Part shown: piece by piece, positions 35,001-47,437 of the stretch | Layout of the letters: every line of letters starts with the position of its first letter | How positions within the stretch are numbered: position 1 is the stretch's first letter | Source: Rhododendron vialii | Taxonomy: Eukaryota; Streptophyta; Magnoliopsida; Ericales; Ericaceae | NCBI RefSeq assembly: GCF_030253575.1 | Contig: NC_080567.1 | Coordinates: 36,485,501 to 36,549,500 of the forward strand | Direction: 5' to 3' | Length of the DNA stretch: 64,000 nt | Made by a program: the position numbers and the translations under genes | The notes under the pieces: model-generated | Told to the model about the DNA's origin: nothing | The model's database searches: none | What the model saw: the letters and a program-made list of their open reading frames with translations, nothing else

Positions 35001-37737
35001 ACAGATAGCATTACATTTGTGAGCCATGCACCTAATACGCTTACTCTGACCCTCATTTATCTTCACAATAAAATGCTCCGTCCAACCTAAAAGCAAGAAC
35101 CCAAATATATGAAAGATGAACATAAACCCCAATATAAATTATATGTTTCAGAATGATATTTCCCCAAGAAGTTATATTTCTAAACAACCTAGTAGTAAAT
35201 GCACTCCCCAACAAGAAGTTACAAAATCCCGAGCAAGGTAATTCCAAAGTATCAGGTAGGTAGAACAGTAACAGGAGCATAAATACAATTACTGGATCCT
35301 TTTTCCTCGTACTGAAAATTGAAGTCCGAAACCTTCATCTAAAATCTGCAAGTTCTGTGGGCCTGTGCATTAAAGTGGCTCATAGGCTAGTCCATGGTTT
35401 TGGAACTAGTCCATGGTTTTGGAAACTTCCTTAGATAACTACTGTAAGGTAATAAAGCTAGCAAGCCAACAGACAAAAGATCCAAGCTTACAGTCGTTGC
35501 AAAAGTTGTGGCCACACTCCATTTTTGTCACCGCAGTACCAGGTACATCCTCCATGCAAATATTGCATGCCACGGTGGCAAATGGAGATGAATCAAGATC
35601 ATGTTTTTCAACAACAGTCACACCCGCTTCATCAAACAAGAAAGAACTTCCCTTCTCCACAAGCACCGCAAACAACCTTTCCACATCCCAGCGGTAATGA
35701 ATGAGTAGAGTCCGGGCGTGAAATTCTCTTAGAGACAGCAAATCCATTACCCTACGCAAATCTTCCCTCTAAAAAAATGCACAGTAGGTAAAATTCAGTC
35801 TTCCAAGAAAAAGCTGATATATTCACAACAGCAACACAAAAGGTAAATAAGAGGATGTTTCTCTTTTACCTGTGCAACCAAAAGAGACTCTTTTGTGATT
35901 ACCTGCAAAAGTTGAAGCACATATCAATGCTGTAAATACAGAACTTTCTTACAAAACTCCCAAACAGAATGATACTGCTCTTTGTAACCCCTTTTTTCTT
36001 CAAACCAAACCACCTAACACTGTGGCTCATTAGTTAGAAACGCCACAGCCGCACAATGATGGCCGTATACATACTAAGTATACAGGGTAGGCTATAGAGT
36101 TTAGATACAAGGATAACAACAAAACACATAACAAATAAATCACAAATTTACAGTAGACTAAGTCTGTCTGTGAAGAAAAATTCAAGCATCATTTGGTACA
36201 TAATATAAAGAAACCCAACAAACATTGTAGTTTTCTAATGCAAGATTTGAAATTCAGTATTACTTATGGGTTCAAAGCAAGTTTACTTCTTTATTTTCAA
36301 TGGGTCGCACAGACAAAGCATTTCCATTGGAAGTCTCAATTGTTCACAGTAAAATAATAGAACAATCCACAGCCTTTATTGTGCACTTCTCTTTGCACTT
36401 TCTTTCATTTAATTGCTCAAATCTAGTTTATTATGCCATCATCTTTTCTAATGCTTTCTATAATCTACGGATATGGATAAGAGACACATGTATTACACAG
36501 TATGGATTCGTTTGCTATGTATCTGATACACAATGGCAACTATCTGATGCCTACGCGACTCCCTCCTACAAATATCTGTGCTTCACTGCCACATCATTGT
36601 GGAGTAGTTTTTTCGTACAAAAATGCAGTCAAAAACCACATCCCTTCTATAGCGACTATCAGATAGGGGTTCAGATTGTGTAATGGGTACTTCACAAGTA
36701 GCCGGTATTCCACTCAAAACCTACAAAAACAAGTTACTACCATAGTTCATCCTCAAGGGGGTTTAACATTCAGAAATCATGGTGAATACTCACACTTCCT
36801 ACTTACGTGCTGTAGAAAGTGAAGCAATACCCATACAATCATAATCACAGGAAATTTTATGCCTAGAAATTGAGAAATGCACAACATAGCCATCCACCAA
36901 CAAAACAAAACCCTTTTCAATCCTTTATAGAGAGGTGAAAATATGTTGAAGAGCCATCCTTCAAATCAAAAAAACTTCTCCCACGACCACGCCCAACAAA
37001 ATGGCATTAAAAGATATTTTTGGCTGGTAGTATTCCAAAAAAGATTGTTAATTCTGTAAAAAAACCACTCATACTCGATGACGCAAGAGAAGCCATTGAA
37101 AAAGCTAATGAACATTGCAAATATTCGGCATTGGGATAGCGGCAAGATTCCTTTTTTCGCCCCCCCCATGTCCCAACCAATAATTCAATCACTATACTAG
37201 AGGCCCAAAATCAACAAAATGAAACTTCAGCCAGTAATAAGATTAACAAGTCTTTTTTTTTTTTAATAACTCAGGTGTCTGGGCCAGTTTACGTGTACCT
37301 CGGCCCAAATCCACCGCGCCCTTGCGCGGAGCCCTATTAAAGCCGGTGCAAAGCTCCGTATAACACACAATAAATCCCAAATAATCGAACCACATCCCTC
37401 CGAAAACAGTTCACAACAAACAAACAGCTCCAATTCAGTAGAAAAGATGTATCTATAGTTTTTTGGGTAAATGATGTATCTATAGTTATTAGAGCAAAAA
37501 AGGAATTAAACTAGAAGCTGAAAAAATCAAGGACTTCCTCGGCCATCATAAACGACACAGGATTGAATTCGAAAAAACTAACCGTCTCACGTATCCAAAC
37601 GCGCATTGAATTAATACCTTACTTGTAGGGCCTTTCGGTGGGACCCACTGGACATCGGACTCGTCGTTCTCGAGTCCGTCGAGGGAGTCTCGATCGGAGT
37701 AGTAATAATCTTCCTCGCCGCTCGTGCAATCTTCCAT
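32005..37737 (-). CDS. ARI2: ARIADNE-family RBR E3 ubiquitin ligase (ARI1/ARI2 type)
   Basis: RING-between-RING ligase that receives ubiquitin from an E2 on RING1 and passes it through a RING2 cysteine. The seven exons are 37737-37618, 35902-35870, 35768-35492, 35086-34606, 33751-33203, 33128-32962 and 32135-32005. Phases agree at every junction, giving 585 aa (Arabidopsis ARI2 is about 593 aa). Features are the acidic N-terminus MEDCTSGEEDYYYSD, a UBA-like region at about 56-90 (HARTLLIHYRWDVERLF), RING1 C119-C144, IBR at about 195-250 (MVKWCPSTPHCGNAI), RING2 with CPKCHKPVEKNGGC where C292 matches the catalytic cysteine, and the Ariadne helical region (RVLSYSYPFAFYMFG). The end, TIDLNLPADVID, contains a DLNLP motif. 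The family members are close, so ARI1 cannot be excluded by sequence alone; position next to PDV2 favours ARI2. Confidence 0.94.
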
Positions 37738-37967
37738 CGCAAAGGTGGATAAAGCTGTGAGAATCAATGTGTCTTTAAAAGTATACGCATATATTTATAT
37801 AGATATAGATATATGTGTGCGTATAAATTAGTTGAGATCGGGAGAGTATCCGGCGGTTCGATCGGGTATGGACGGGAGAAGAAGAGAAGAGAGGGGAGGG
37901 TTTGATTATAGGAGAGATCGAGGTGGATTCCGGCGAGCTGGCCGGCAGGAGGAGAGAGAGAATTGGG

Positions 37968-38003
<36 letters not shown>

Positions 38004-38070
38004 GGGCTTTAAGGGAAGAAAGACGGAAAGAGTATATAGTATTTATTAACTGGAGAGAGTATTTATTAAC

Positions 38071-38110
<40 letters not shown>

Positions 38111-40137
38111 GGTGTCGTTGCGGTGAGAGAAGCAGCTGAAGGGAGTGAAAAAAAATCAGGGAGTGCGAGTCATTCTACAATCACACCCAAACATGCACCC
38201 ATACACGCACTAGAATATGTGTGCAGTGTGTAGAACCCACACACATATTTGAGTTTGTCAAGTGAATGTGATTATATAATTATTAAAAAAAGGGAGTGAT
38301 TTTCGCACTCCCCAAATTATTAACCGCACTTCCGAAAGAGGTGCGAAAATCAATATGCGGTTGATCTTCAAATTATTAACTTTTGAGGAGTGCAAAAATC
38401 AATATAAGTTGATTGCGGATAATAATTTAGGGAGTGCGAAAATCACTCCCCAGAAAAAATTAATTTCGGAGAAACTGAATTTATATTTGGATACTATTGG
38501 GACCAAGTTTCTCGAGAAGTGAAAAAATTTGACCTTTATCTATGAGGGTTGGGAAACAAGTTTGCGGTCTCTAAAATACTATAAAATTTGGTCAAATATA
38601 TTTTCCACGAGTATAGTTTATTTTTCAGATAATGTTTCCAGTAGAATTATTAAGAGTTTTACATTGGGTAAAATGAGTTTGGGTTTGGTTTGGATTTTTT
38701 CTCGTAAATGTAAGGTAAGGTGCTCATTTTCTTTTCCTTATTTGGTGGAATGATCAAACCAGTACATGGTTTCCTTGTTCGATTATATGACGGAGCTCCC
38801 ATAATAAGTAGTACTAGATAATAAGTAGAGTTGGGCCTATAATAAAGTACTAGATAATAAGTAGAGATGGGCAAAAGTACGGTTGTTCGGTCTTCCACAA
38901 ACACTTTATACGAAGTACTAGTTTTTCCCCCTCCACGTCTCTCTTTTTTTTTTTTTTTTCGATCGAGCCGCTCTTCCTCATTCCACTCGTCCAAAGTTAT
39001 TCACAAACTTGTACAATCGATGCCTCAGAGATAGCCAACTTTATTATCGAATAAATCAAGAAACGGATGACGATTTGGCACCACTGGAGGTGTTAAAAGA
39101 ACAACTGTGAGAATCGAAAAACCCATTAAAAAAAAAACACGACGATTGTTCGCGGATGTTGCAAGAGCCCTTTGTTTGATCTTCTCCAAACACTTTAAAG
39201 TAGTTTTTCCCCTGTGGTAAATCACTTGAGTTTTACTTATAGAAATCTCTCCACTCCTCCTCCTATCATCCTAGTGGATTATCTATTCAAGTTGTCGAAT
39301 GAGCCAAGTTGTTCAAGTCCACTTGTTGGAATTGTTAAAAACTCATCCAATCCAATATCAACTTGTTAGAGAGAGAGAGAGAGAGAGATCAACTCAATTC
39401 CGAACATATTTTAAAAACTACTACTTCTTTCTTGGAAATAACTCCTTACTCGTCTCAATTAGCATATACTACTCAACTCGGGTTGACTACAAAACAGCAA
39501 ATTTAAATACATTTTTAAAACTCGTTAAGCTTTACGAGAAGAGAAGAGGGCGGCTCATTTGCATTCAGATTTCTCTCGTATCTCTGGAAATTCTTCCTTT
39601 TCACACTTTCTCCTCTTTCTTGTCAATTTGGAAAGAAATACTCCAGCAGGGTCACATTTACCCACCACAAAGTTTAATAAACTATTATTGGAAGGACCAG
39701 ACTGCACCTAATAATACTATACTAGTAATTCTTGAGCAATTCCAGGAAGTAGATGCTGCCATATTAGGACCACACTATGGCCTTCACCATCTTCAGAAGT
39801 CAAAGTCCATGGTCCAACTCACAAAATAAAACAAAAAACAATTGCATTGGACAAGACAAACTTAGAAACAGATTACATTATTATACACAACGAAAAGCCC
39901 TTCTGTCAAACATGGTAGGAAGCACAGATCAACTTCGTACCAGACAAATTTTTCTAATAAGCAAATGCTTCCTACTTCAGTGACCCGTCAGGGAATCGAA
40001 TTCGAGCATGTCGAGCAGAACCGCTATCACGTTCAGAGCTATGGTATTACAACATTTAACAGCCATGGTCTGCAATGAAAATGGAATGAAACCAGGATTA
40101 CAGCAGAGCAAAAGCAAAAAGTTGCAATCAGTTTAGA
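37738..40137. other. Intergenic upstream of ARI2-like gene, downstream of methyltransferase gene
   Basis: Two GA tracts (37970-38001 and 38078-38106; CT on the ARI2 sense strand) lie in the ARI2 leader/promoter region. Beyond the MITE at 38292-38450 I see AT-rich sequence, an ATAAGTAGAG direct repeat near 38818-38866 and a GA tract at 39368-39389. Reading frames here are not convincing genes. Confidence 0.5.
38292..38450. mobile_element. 159-bp hairpin MITE
   Basis: Each end is a hairpin of the type GGGAGTGATTTTCGCACTCC, and the two ends are also inverted copies of each other. A third GCACT..AGTGC unit lies in the middle. Related short elements are at about 21320 and 42360. Confidence 0.7.
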
Positions 40138-43100
40138 TTAGTCTTCCACTTCATCAAGGTTGGTCCGGAAAAGATAATCTTCTGTTTCTAATTCATCGTG
40201 AAAAAGAGAAACAGAGGGCATCTCAAACTTCTTCGTAAGTCCATTACTCTCTGATGATCTCCGTCCCTGTAAATTTTGCCTCGGTTAATCACAAGTACCG
40301 TAAGAGGGAAAAATGGGTGCACTTGCAAGTTCATTTGAAGAAGAAGATTCACATAACAACAGTCTACTGGAAATACAAACATCAACCATCATGTTTTTGA
40401 GGTGAACAGGACTAACCTTTCTCAAGATGTAAAAGAAATAATGAAATCCGTCTCCAAAAGTATTCCACTCCACAGACCAGGTGAATTCTGGCGCAGTAAA
40501 TAAAGGGCGCCTGAAGTGTGGCTGTGGGACACGAACATTGCAACTGATGAAAATACAGAAGTAGAAACTTATACAAGCGACAAAGAGGGCCCTTAAAGTT
40601 AATTGTGTTTTACCTGGCCAAAAGTGATTGAGATGAAAATGCCATCTGGTTTAAGAACCCTATGAACACCTCGAAGCATGGCCATTGCCTTGCTTACTGT
40701 TGCAGGCTGTGGATTCCAGGGGTCACCACTGTCCAAGAACAATACATCCTTCAATTTAAAATTACATGCATCTTCATCTCATTAAAGGCAAAAGACTAAG
40801 CAATAAGCATGACAGAGATACATAGGCCAAGTTTAGCAGACAAGAATAACACCATAAATAAAATGACTACATTGGGTAGGGTCATACTCAATAGCTTACC
40901 ATAGTTCCTTTCTCGATAACCACATCAAAACACTCATTGCCAAATGGAAGGTCTAGCATATCAGCTTCCAGCACTTTTATTTCTGGTGACAAAGGCAACC
41001 CCAAAAAATGAACAAACAAATTGCGAACAATCCTCTCATATTACAGCATACGATTTGTTTACCACAATACCATCACTATACTCATGTTTCAAAACACGAC
41101 GACCAATTATCGTTTTTCAAAAACAACCTTACCAGTTACTAGATGCTACTAGCATAAACATACAAAGCACGATACTGTCAATTACTGGCGTCGCTCTTCC
41201 CAAACGAAACTTGACTCAGCTCATTTAAGAAAAAACCAGCAAAGACTTCTGCATTGCATAAATATACAGAAATGACAAATCTGTTTTTAGATCACCCAGT
41301 TCAAAAATTCACTGTTCGTTGCAAGAATTACCAGAATTCCTCAGCTTCTACAGTGGTTGTATATGCATTCAACATGATAGGTCAAACTATTTACAATTTG
41401 GCATGCTTTTATAAAGTAGAGCCTAGACTTAATCACATATTTAGTCTTACTGGTTACCGAGAGAATGATCCAGGCTCAACTATTTCCCATGATTGATGAG
41501 TAATCACTGGTTCACACGTACAAAATGACTGAATTGAAGAATAATGTGCTTAATGGCTAGGTTAAACCGAACTTCAAAATGAAAACATCACAATCAGTCG
41601 CAACATCAAAATTTCAAATCATACGAATAATTGGATTCTTATCCAGCATTCGTTTAATCAAGATTGACTCAAACTAAGCCATTAACGGCTCAATCTTAGT
41701 TTTAGTCTCATAGTATCAACATAGCAACAGGGTAGTGACTTCCCCACCATAGTCAAGCTACAAACCTTTGTATCCCTTGGATTGTAACCTTTTCTGCATC
41801 TTCTCCACAGCAACTGCAGACAAATCAATGCACGTTATTTCTGTAATTCCATCCTTGTACAGTTCTTCACACAACTGCGAGTTTCCACACCCCACCTCCA
41901 ATACCTGCAAAAAAACAAAAAAAAAAACAAAACAAAACACAAAATGAAAACATCTTACATCAATAAACAAATTTACAATTTTCTTCGGGCAATGATGATG
42001 CCAAAACTGCTTTTGTTAATGCTAAAACTGTTGTGCATAAGAGTCTTGTACTTTGCACATGATACAAGCTCTTTATGCACAAAAGTTTTGACATTAACAA
42101 AAATAATTTTGGCATTAGCACCACCCTTTTCTAAAATGTGCATGAACTCTATGCATATCTTTATCTATCTATTGCTACTACAAAGGGAACACCACTTTAT
42201 GATGTGAACGTGAGAGTGAGGCTGGCTCATATTTCCATTTCCGAAACTACCACTTTAACTGCTTAAAAAAACTGCCAAGGATATAAAAAGCTGCTTTCTT
42301 CTCCCCTCTTTCATGCTTTCACAAATCAGATCTCATTAGGCTCAATTGAAGCTATAGTAATTTTCACACTCCCATTTTTTATAACCACACTCTCTTTTTT
42401 GTCTTCCTGTGCTATGAATTTACATTGTTGTCCTTCCAAGGGTGAAAGAATATACAAATAAACAGTTAATTTTGTAAATTCACGTCACAAGAGAACAAAA
42501 AAGGGAGAGCGGTAATAAAAAAAAAGTGGAGTGTGAAAATCAGTTACCAAAGATTTTCCCCTTTCCCTCTTCAGCTTAGGGCTGCAAACGAGCCGAGCCG
42601 AGCTTTGTTGTGTTCGAGCTCGAGCTCAGCTATTAACGAGCCGAGCCCGATTCAGTTACTAAATTGAGTCTTTCTAGACGAATCGAGCCTACTTTTTCGA
42701 GCCGAGCCGAGCCGAGCTTTGGAGTGTTAAGCTCGGCTCGTTTACCAAACGAGCTCTTTTTGCATAGTACGATTTGCGTGTGCCTGATTGCCAATATATG
42801 TAGAAGAGAGAGAAAAGAGAGAAGCATTATACAGAGGAATTCGGTTCAACGTGCTGTTGGATGAGATGCCGGAAATGTGAATACTCTTTGAACCATTCGT
42901 AATGCTCCTCATGAGCGAACCTCTGATCCCTGAAATAGAACAAGAATAAGCAAAATTACGAAGGCAAAAAAAAGAGAAATTAGGAAAAAGCGAAGGCCTG
43001 AAACTTAGTAATCAGTTGCAAGGTAGTAAATTTTAGTGAAGAACAAAGGGTAAGGAGGCAAGGGTTTACCAGTAATGAGGATCGAGGTATGCTAACGCCG

Positions 43101-43161
43101 TAGACGGTTCGATGGAGAATGTTGTCTGCGATTCCGTCGCAATTTGGCTGTCTCCGTCCAT
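40138..43161 (-). CDS. SAM-dependent methyltransferase, EEF1AKMT4/METTL-like
   Basis: Class I methyltransferase related to eukaryotic EEF1AKMT4 (eEF1A lysine methyltransferase) and to the Arabidopsis protein I recall as At3g60910. The plant substrate is not established, so I give no symbol. The seven exons are 43161-43070, 42929-42833, 41904-41766, 40982-40900, 40748-40614, 40521-40417 and 40266-40138. They total 780 nt and give 259 aa with consistent phases. Family features are the N-terminal YLDPHYWDQRF and HYEWFKEYSHFRHLI, motif I VLEVGCG at 64-70 (SAM binding), the acidic ITCIDLS after motif I, LEADMLDLPF, FDVVIEKGTMD, HRVLKPDGIFISITFGQPHFR, and W-N-T-FGDGFHYFFYILRK. No signal peptide, so cytosolic or nuclear (inference). 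The start in exon 1 is supported by the conserved Y-W spacing. Confidence 0.92.
41993..42122. mobile_element. Foldback MITE in intron 2 of the methyltransferase gene
   Basis: The left arm GATGCCAAAACTGCTTTTGT pairs with the right arm ending ATTTTTGTTAATGTC-type in reverse complement. Arms are about 58 bp around a short loop (TTTGCACATGA). Non-coding. Confidence 0.65.
42360..42540. mobile_element. TTTTCACACTCC MITE in intron 2
   Basis: The inverted ends TTTTCACACTCC and GGAGTGTGAAAA flank about 155 bp. The subterminal ACACTCTCTTTTTTG pairs with CAAAAAAGGGAGAGC. No coding content. Confidence 0.65.
42578..42760. mobile_element. GAGCCGAGC-type repeat element in intron 2
   Basis: Starts AGGGCTGCAAACGAGCCGAG and carries many CGAGCC/GGCTCG motifs in both orientations, the hallmark of a dispersed plant element. 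The right border is uncertain. Relatives start blocks A (43472) and B (47438). Confidence 0.65.
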
Positions 43162-43471
43162 TTATCGACAGTCGTTGAGTTCGTCCGTCGTCTTCTTGGT
43201 TCTTCCACAGACAAAACCCTAAACCAGTGCCGAAGAAGTCGTTTATTTCAGACACGGGCAAAATGTAACAGTTGCAAATTACCCGACTGAACTATCGCTA
43301 GTTTTTACTTTGCGCCCCTCCAGAAAAAGTATCCGGCCACAATGTTAAAAGTTTGCGTCCACGGGGTTATAAGAGGTAAAAAATTGCGGCCAAGAGTGTT
43401 AAAGTTTGCGCCCATAACGTTGTGCTTTGGAGTAAGAAAGTGGCCTTTCAAAAGTGGCCTTTTGCCTTAAT
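43162..43471. other. Promoter region of the methyltransferase gene
   Basis: About 310 bp between the methyltransferase ATG and the GAGCC element at the edge of block A. No clear TATA box. A GTTTGCGCCC-type short repeat occurs near 43350 and 43405. Confidence 0.4.
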
Positions 43472-44654
43472 GGGCGGCTGTAAACGAGCCGAGCTTTATC
43501 GAGTTCGAGCTCAACTCGTTTACTAAACGAATCAAAAATTTGAGTTCGAGCCTTGACGAGCTGAGCTTAGACATTTACTAAACGACCCTATTTAATCGAG
43601 CTGAGCCCCCTTAACGAGCCGAACTTTTGTCGAACGAGCGCTCCACGGCTCGTTCACTAAACAAGTCGAAAATTTGAGCTCAAGCTCGGCTCGTTTACTA
43701 AACGAGTCGAGCAAAGCAGAACGTTAACGAGCCTAGCCGAGTCGAGCTCGCGAGCTGCTCGATTCATTTACTGCCCTTAGCCTACCTCCATTTGAAGTCC
43801 AAACCGCAAGGAAATACGTTCAAAATATAACATTAAAGATCTTTACAGTGGCCAAAAAAAAATTTCCTTGCAAAAGTAATTCAAGATAACTATTTTGAAA
43901 AGTCATTTCTTTGCAAACTAATTTTATAAAAATTGCTTAGAGGCCCTCGATCCTATTAAAATCGCGATCCTAGCATGGTAAACTTCCCGATGAACGGTCA
44001 ACGGGTAGAGTAGAGAAGGTGATAACGGCGATATTGATTAAAGAGCTTAATTTGGCGTCGTTAACGTTATTATCATTGGGGATACATCTGGGGCGAGCCT
44101 AGATAATACGGATAAACAAAATTGTAGTGCCTAGACTCCGGCATTTCTCTCCGTTTTCTTGTTCTTGTTAGAATAATGACACCATAAGCTGCTGTCAAAA
44201 ATGGCAAAAAAAAGAAGGGAATTGAGAGGCGATAGATATCAATTGTGGTTTTCAAAACGCATTTTTGTCAGATAAGTACTTTTTGATTCACTTGTGTGCA
44301 GCCATTCATCAGCATACATGTTTACACTCTTTGAAAGAAAAAACGGATGTAAGAAAGAAGCACACAGAATCTATGCTGCCCCTGCTTAAGGAGCGCAAAT
44401 TATCCTAGAGAGAGAGATGATATTATACTTCAGTATCATAGTGTTGTTGGTTTACAGCAGGTCAACATAATCAAAATGGAGTAATATTAAGCAACTATAA
44501 AGAGACGATAAGGTACCCAAAAATACCGAAAAGTACTCCTGCGATTTCAATTCTTTGCCTCTTATGAATCACAAGTAAATAGTCCGTGCAGGTCCTTCAA
44601 TGAGCAGGTCCTCGAGGAAATTTTGAATGAGAAATCGGTGGGCAGTAACTTTTT

Positions 44655-45108
44655 CTACAACTTCCTTGGTGTTGGACATGGAGAAGTTGGAGGCTTTAGG
44701 TCCTCGTACCTGTTCAACGAATCGGTGCAAGTCTATGTTTAGTACTTAAAATAAGGCAAACTACTGAAGCTGCCTATTGAACTTTGTCTCATTAAGTAGC
44801 GTTTGGATGTTAGACTCGTAAAAGGTAAGAGATTCTACTTCGTCCTTCCTTGTCTCTTCTTTTCCCTCACACAGTTCACTCTCTATAAACTACCCTTCTA
44901 CCCAAACGGGACTTATCATAAGGCCACAACTACAAATTACTTAAATGGCAAAAGGTGAAAGTGGCCTTGGTTTTGTTACATATTGACACTGTTCCTCCAC
45001 TAGCTTTTCTGCAGGTAGAGCTTGAGCTACATTGTTCGCCACTGTAGACAATGGTGGCGGGATGGTGCATTTGGAGATGGTGATGTAGGAGGCCTTAGGT
45101 CATCGTAT
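44655..45108 (-). pseudogene. Decayed TIC62 exon pair (block A)
   Basis: The copy of the penultimate exon spans 45108-44945 and is 164 bp instead of 174: ten bases are missing near 45063, which shifts the frame. The donor that reads GTAAGT in blocks B and C reads TTAAGT here (44944). The last-exon copy 44709-44655 is intact (YEDLKPPTSPCPTPRKL and stop). The cassette cannot encode the FNR-binding repeat in the normal way. Confidence 0.85.
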
Positions 45109-45303
45109 CTGAGGACGTAAAAGAACATAACAGCACAGGGAAAGTTACGAAATGAAATGAGAAGAAGTATCAAACTGACTTTGAGAATGCTTGTATTTTG
45201 CCAAGTAGTAAGGGAATGCTACTAGTACATTTGAATACAAACTACAAACCAGCTTTTCATAAATGAAACTTCACTAACTTCATTGTTCGTTTTCATCATA
45301 TTT

Positions 45304-46274
45304 TAGTACTTTGAAAAACCTATTTATCGATATACAATTGGCCTTGAGCCGATTTAAAATGAGGAGGATACGAGCGTTTTACCAAAATAATTTGTTTTTC
45401 AACCTTTAAGGGTAAAATGGTCATTTCCTTTAGCGTACAAATGATTTTGGATCAAAACTACTTCAGTTAGAAAGTAGATTAAACAAGCTTTTTAACAATC
45501 TAAACCACGTGCAAATTGGAGTTTCAGCGTGTCCGAGACAAGCGTGCAAAATTTGACTTGTTAAGCACCTTTAATGCGCCTCAGGCGCATGCTGATGCTC
45601 CTCAGGCGCACTCCATTGCGCCCGGGCGCATCCTTACAATTTGACAAGTGAAACCACTGCGCTCAGGTGCACTCCATTGTGCTCAGGCGCATCTTTACCA
45701 TTTAACAAGTGAAACTTGCACCTCGGGCGCATTTTGATGCTCTTCAGGCGCACTCCATTGTGCCCGGGCACATCCTTACAATTTAACAAGTGAAACCATT
45801 GCGCTCTGGCGCATCTTTACAATTTAACAAGTGAAACTTGCGCCTCGGGCGCATTTTGTTGCTCCTCAGGCGCACTCCATTGCGCCCGGGCGCATCCTTA
45901 CATACTAACAACAAGTGAAACTTGCGCCTCAGGCGCACTCCATTGCGCTCGGGCGCATTTTGATGCGCCTCAAGCGCACTCCATTGCACCCTGGCACATT
46001 CTTACAATTTAACATGAAGTGAAACTTTGTGGGCTTGACACGGACAACCCAAAATCCGATTTGCGCATGGTTTGGACAATTAAAAAGCTTGTTCAATCTA
46101 CTTTCTAACCCAAGTAGTGAGGGGATCCAAAATGAATTATACATAAAAAGAGGTGACCATTTTACCCCCAGTGGGTCAAAAATTAATTCATTTCGGTAAA
46201 ACGCTCGCAACTCCCTCTTTTTAAATTGGATCAAGAATTACTATATGCCGATAAATAGGATTTTTAAAGTACTA
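45304..46274. mobile_element. Long-TIR element with GC palindrome array (block A copy)
   Basis: Ends TAGTACTTTGAAAAACCTAT and the complement of TAGTACTTTAAAAATCCTAT, with inverted arms of about 250 bp (45304-45560 and 46020-46274). The middle is an irregular array of GCGCCTCAGGCGC, GCGCCCGGGCGC and TTACAATTTAACAAGTGAAAC modules. No transposase frame; non-autonomous, possibly Mutator-like because of the arm length. Target duplication not resolved. Confidence 0.75.
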
Positions 46275-46672
46275 TAAGATAATGGAATGCACCTATGAGC
46301 ATATTTAGCTTTAGGTCATGAAAAGTGGGTAGAAAGGAGAACATTATAAAAATCTCTATAGCCAATATGGGTAAAACACTTACCCTCTTGCCCTCCCTCA
46401 AAAAAAAATATGGCTAAAACACAATTTATGTTACATTTGGAGCTCAAATCCCTCGTTCTAAGCTATTTCGTCATTGTTTAGATGCTTCCCTTACAAATCC
46501 AATTAACTTGTGATCGACATTCTCTCTCTCTCTCTCTAGCTATTAAGCTGCCAACTGTTTTAGAGGCGCAACGTTCAAGAAAACAGAAGTTAGTACAATG
46601 CAGAAAAAGAAATAGAGAAGATACTGACAGATCAATGCAGAAAAACAAATTACAAACTATTAGCAAAAGACA

Positions 46673-47437
46673 TAGAGGGACATTGCGAAAACGAGCTGGT
46701 GAAGAACATCACAAACAAAATAATGAAGAGATCTGGTATCAGTATAAAAAGATTAGAAGAGTCACATTTATGCTCCGCCACAGATATAATTATGCCCTTA
46801 AAAAGAATGACATTTCAATACTAGCTTTCTGTCAATGTGCACAGGGAGTTCTATGTCTAACTGTTTGGATATCACATTCTAAGCTTTATTGCCAAAAATA
46901 CTGATCATTTAAGTGAACACATTAGATCTGCAATTTTTTCATCTTAGCAACTAGTACTAAATGTTGCGAAGAACCATGTTCACATTTTCACTTGCTTTGA
47001 ATAGAAGTGTTTACCACCATACAGCAGCAGCATGGTAATAGATTTATAGGAGAGGGTGGGCTATGTTAGCTATTCAAAGCAAACCATGATTCCAGAGGCT
47101 CCATCCTACATTTCTTCTATTGTGGTCTGTGTGATTTACGTAGAGCGAATAAAGCCTTGGCATAAGCCTTTTAGACTTGCTAAGATACAGAAGTATGCAA
47201 AATTGGTTTAAAAATCACTAATTATCTTCTCATATGAGACTATGGCGTTTGATAGTAGTCATTGCAATGGCTATAGCAGCAGCGGCATTGAGTCCAGCTA
47301 CTAAGAAGTTTACTGCATTCCTCAAATGCATAGAACTACAGAAGCATGCACGTGATAGACAACAGAAAACCTGAAGAGCATGTTGGAAAAAATGAGAGCT
47401 GTCATGATAAACTTATGCATAGTATGGTGACTGACGA
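46673..47437. other. Spacer between blocks A and B
   Basis: Single-copy AT-rich DNA. The frame 46482-46904 (basic, RSRKQKLVQCRKRNRE) starts in block A and runs into this spacer; its first half recurs in block C near 52180-52320. No domain recognised. Confidence 0.4.

Larger units (their letters stand above)
43472..46672. repeat. Duplication block A of the TIC62 3' region
   Basis: Homologous to block B (43472-45988 versus 47438-50083) and to block C (about 44308-46672 versus 50103-52317). It begins exactly at a GAGCC-type element (43472-43785) and contains a degenerate copy of the last two TIC62 exons, a short GA tract and a full copy of the long-TIR element. The 46673-47437 segment that follows is not repeated. 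Confidence 0.85.

Noticed and set aside
45560..46010. CRISPR-like array
   Set aside because: The repeats are palindromic and spaced irregularly, but spacers are themselves repeated and the locus is in a plant gene intron. It is a minisatellite in a transposon.
46482..46904. Gene of 140 aa
   Set aside because: It starts in a CT tract, is shortened in block C and matches no family that I recognise. I kept it only as a low-interest finding.
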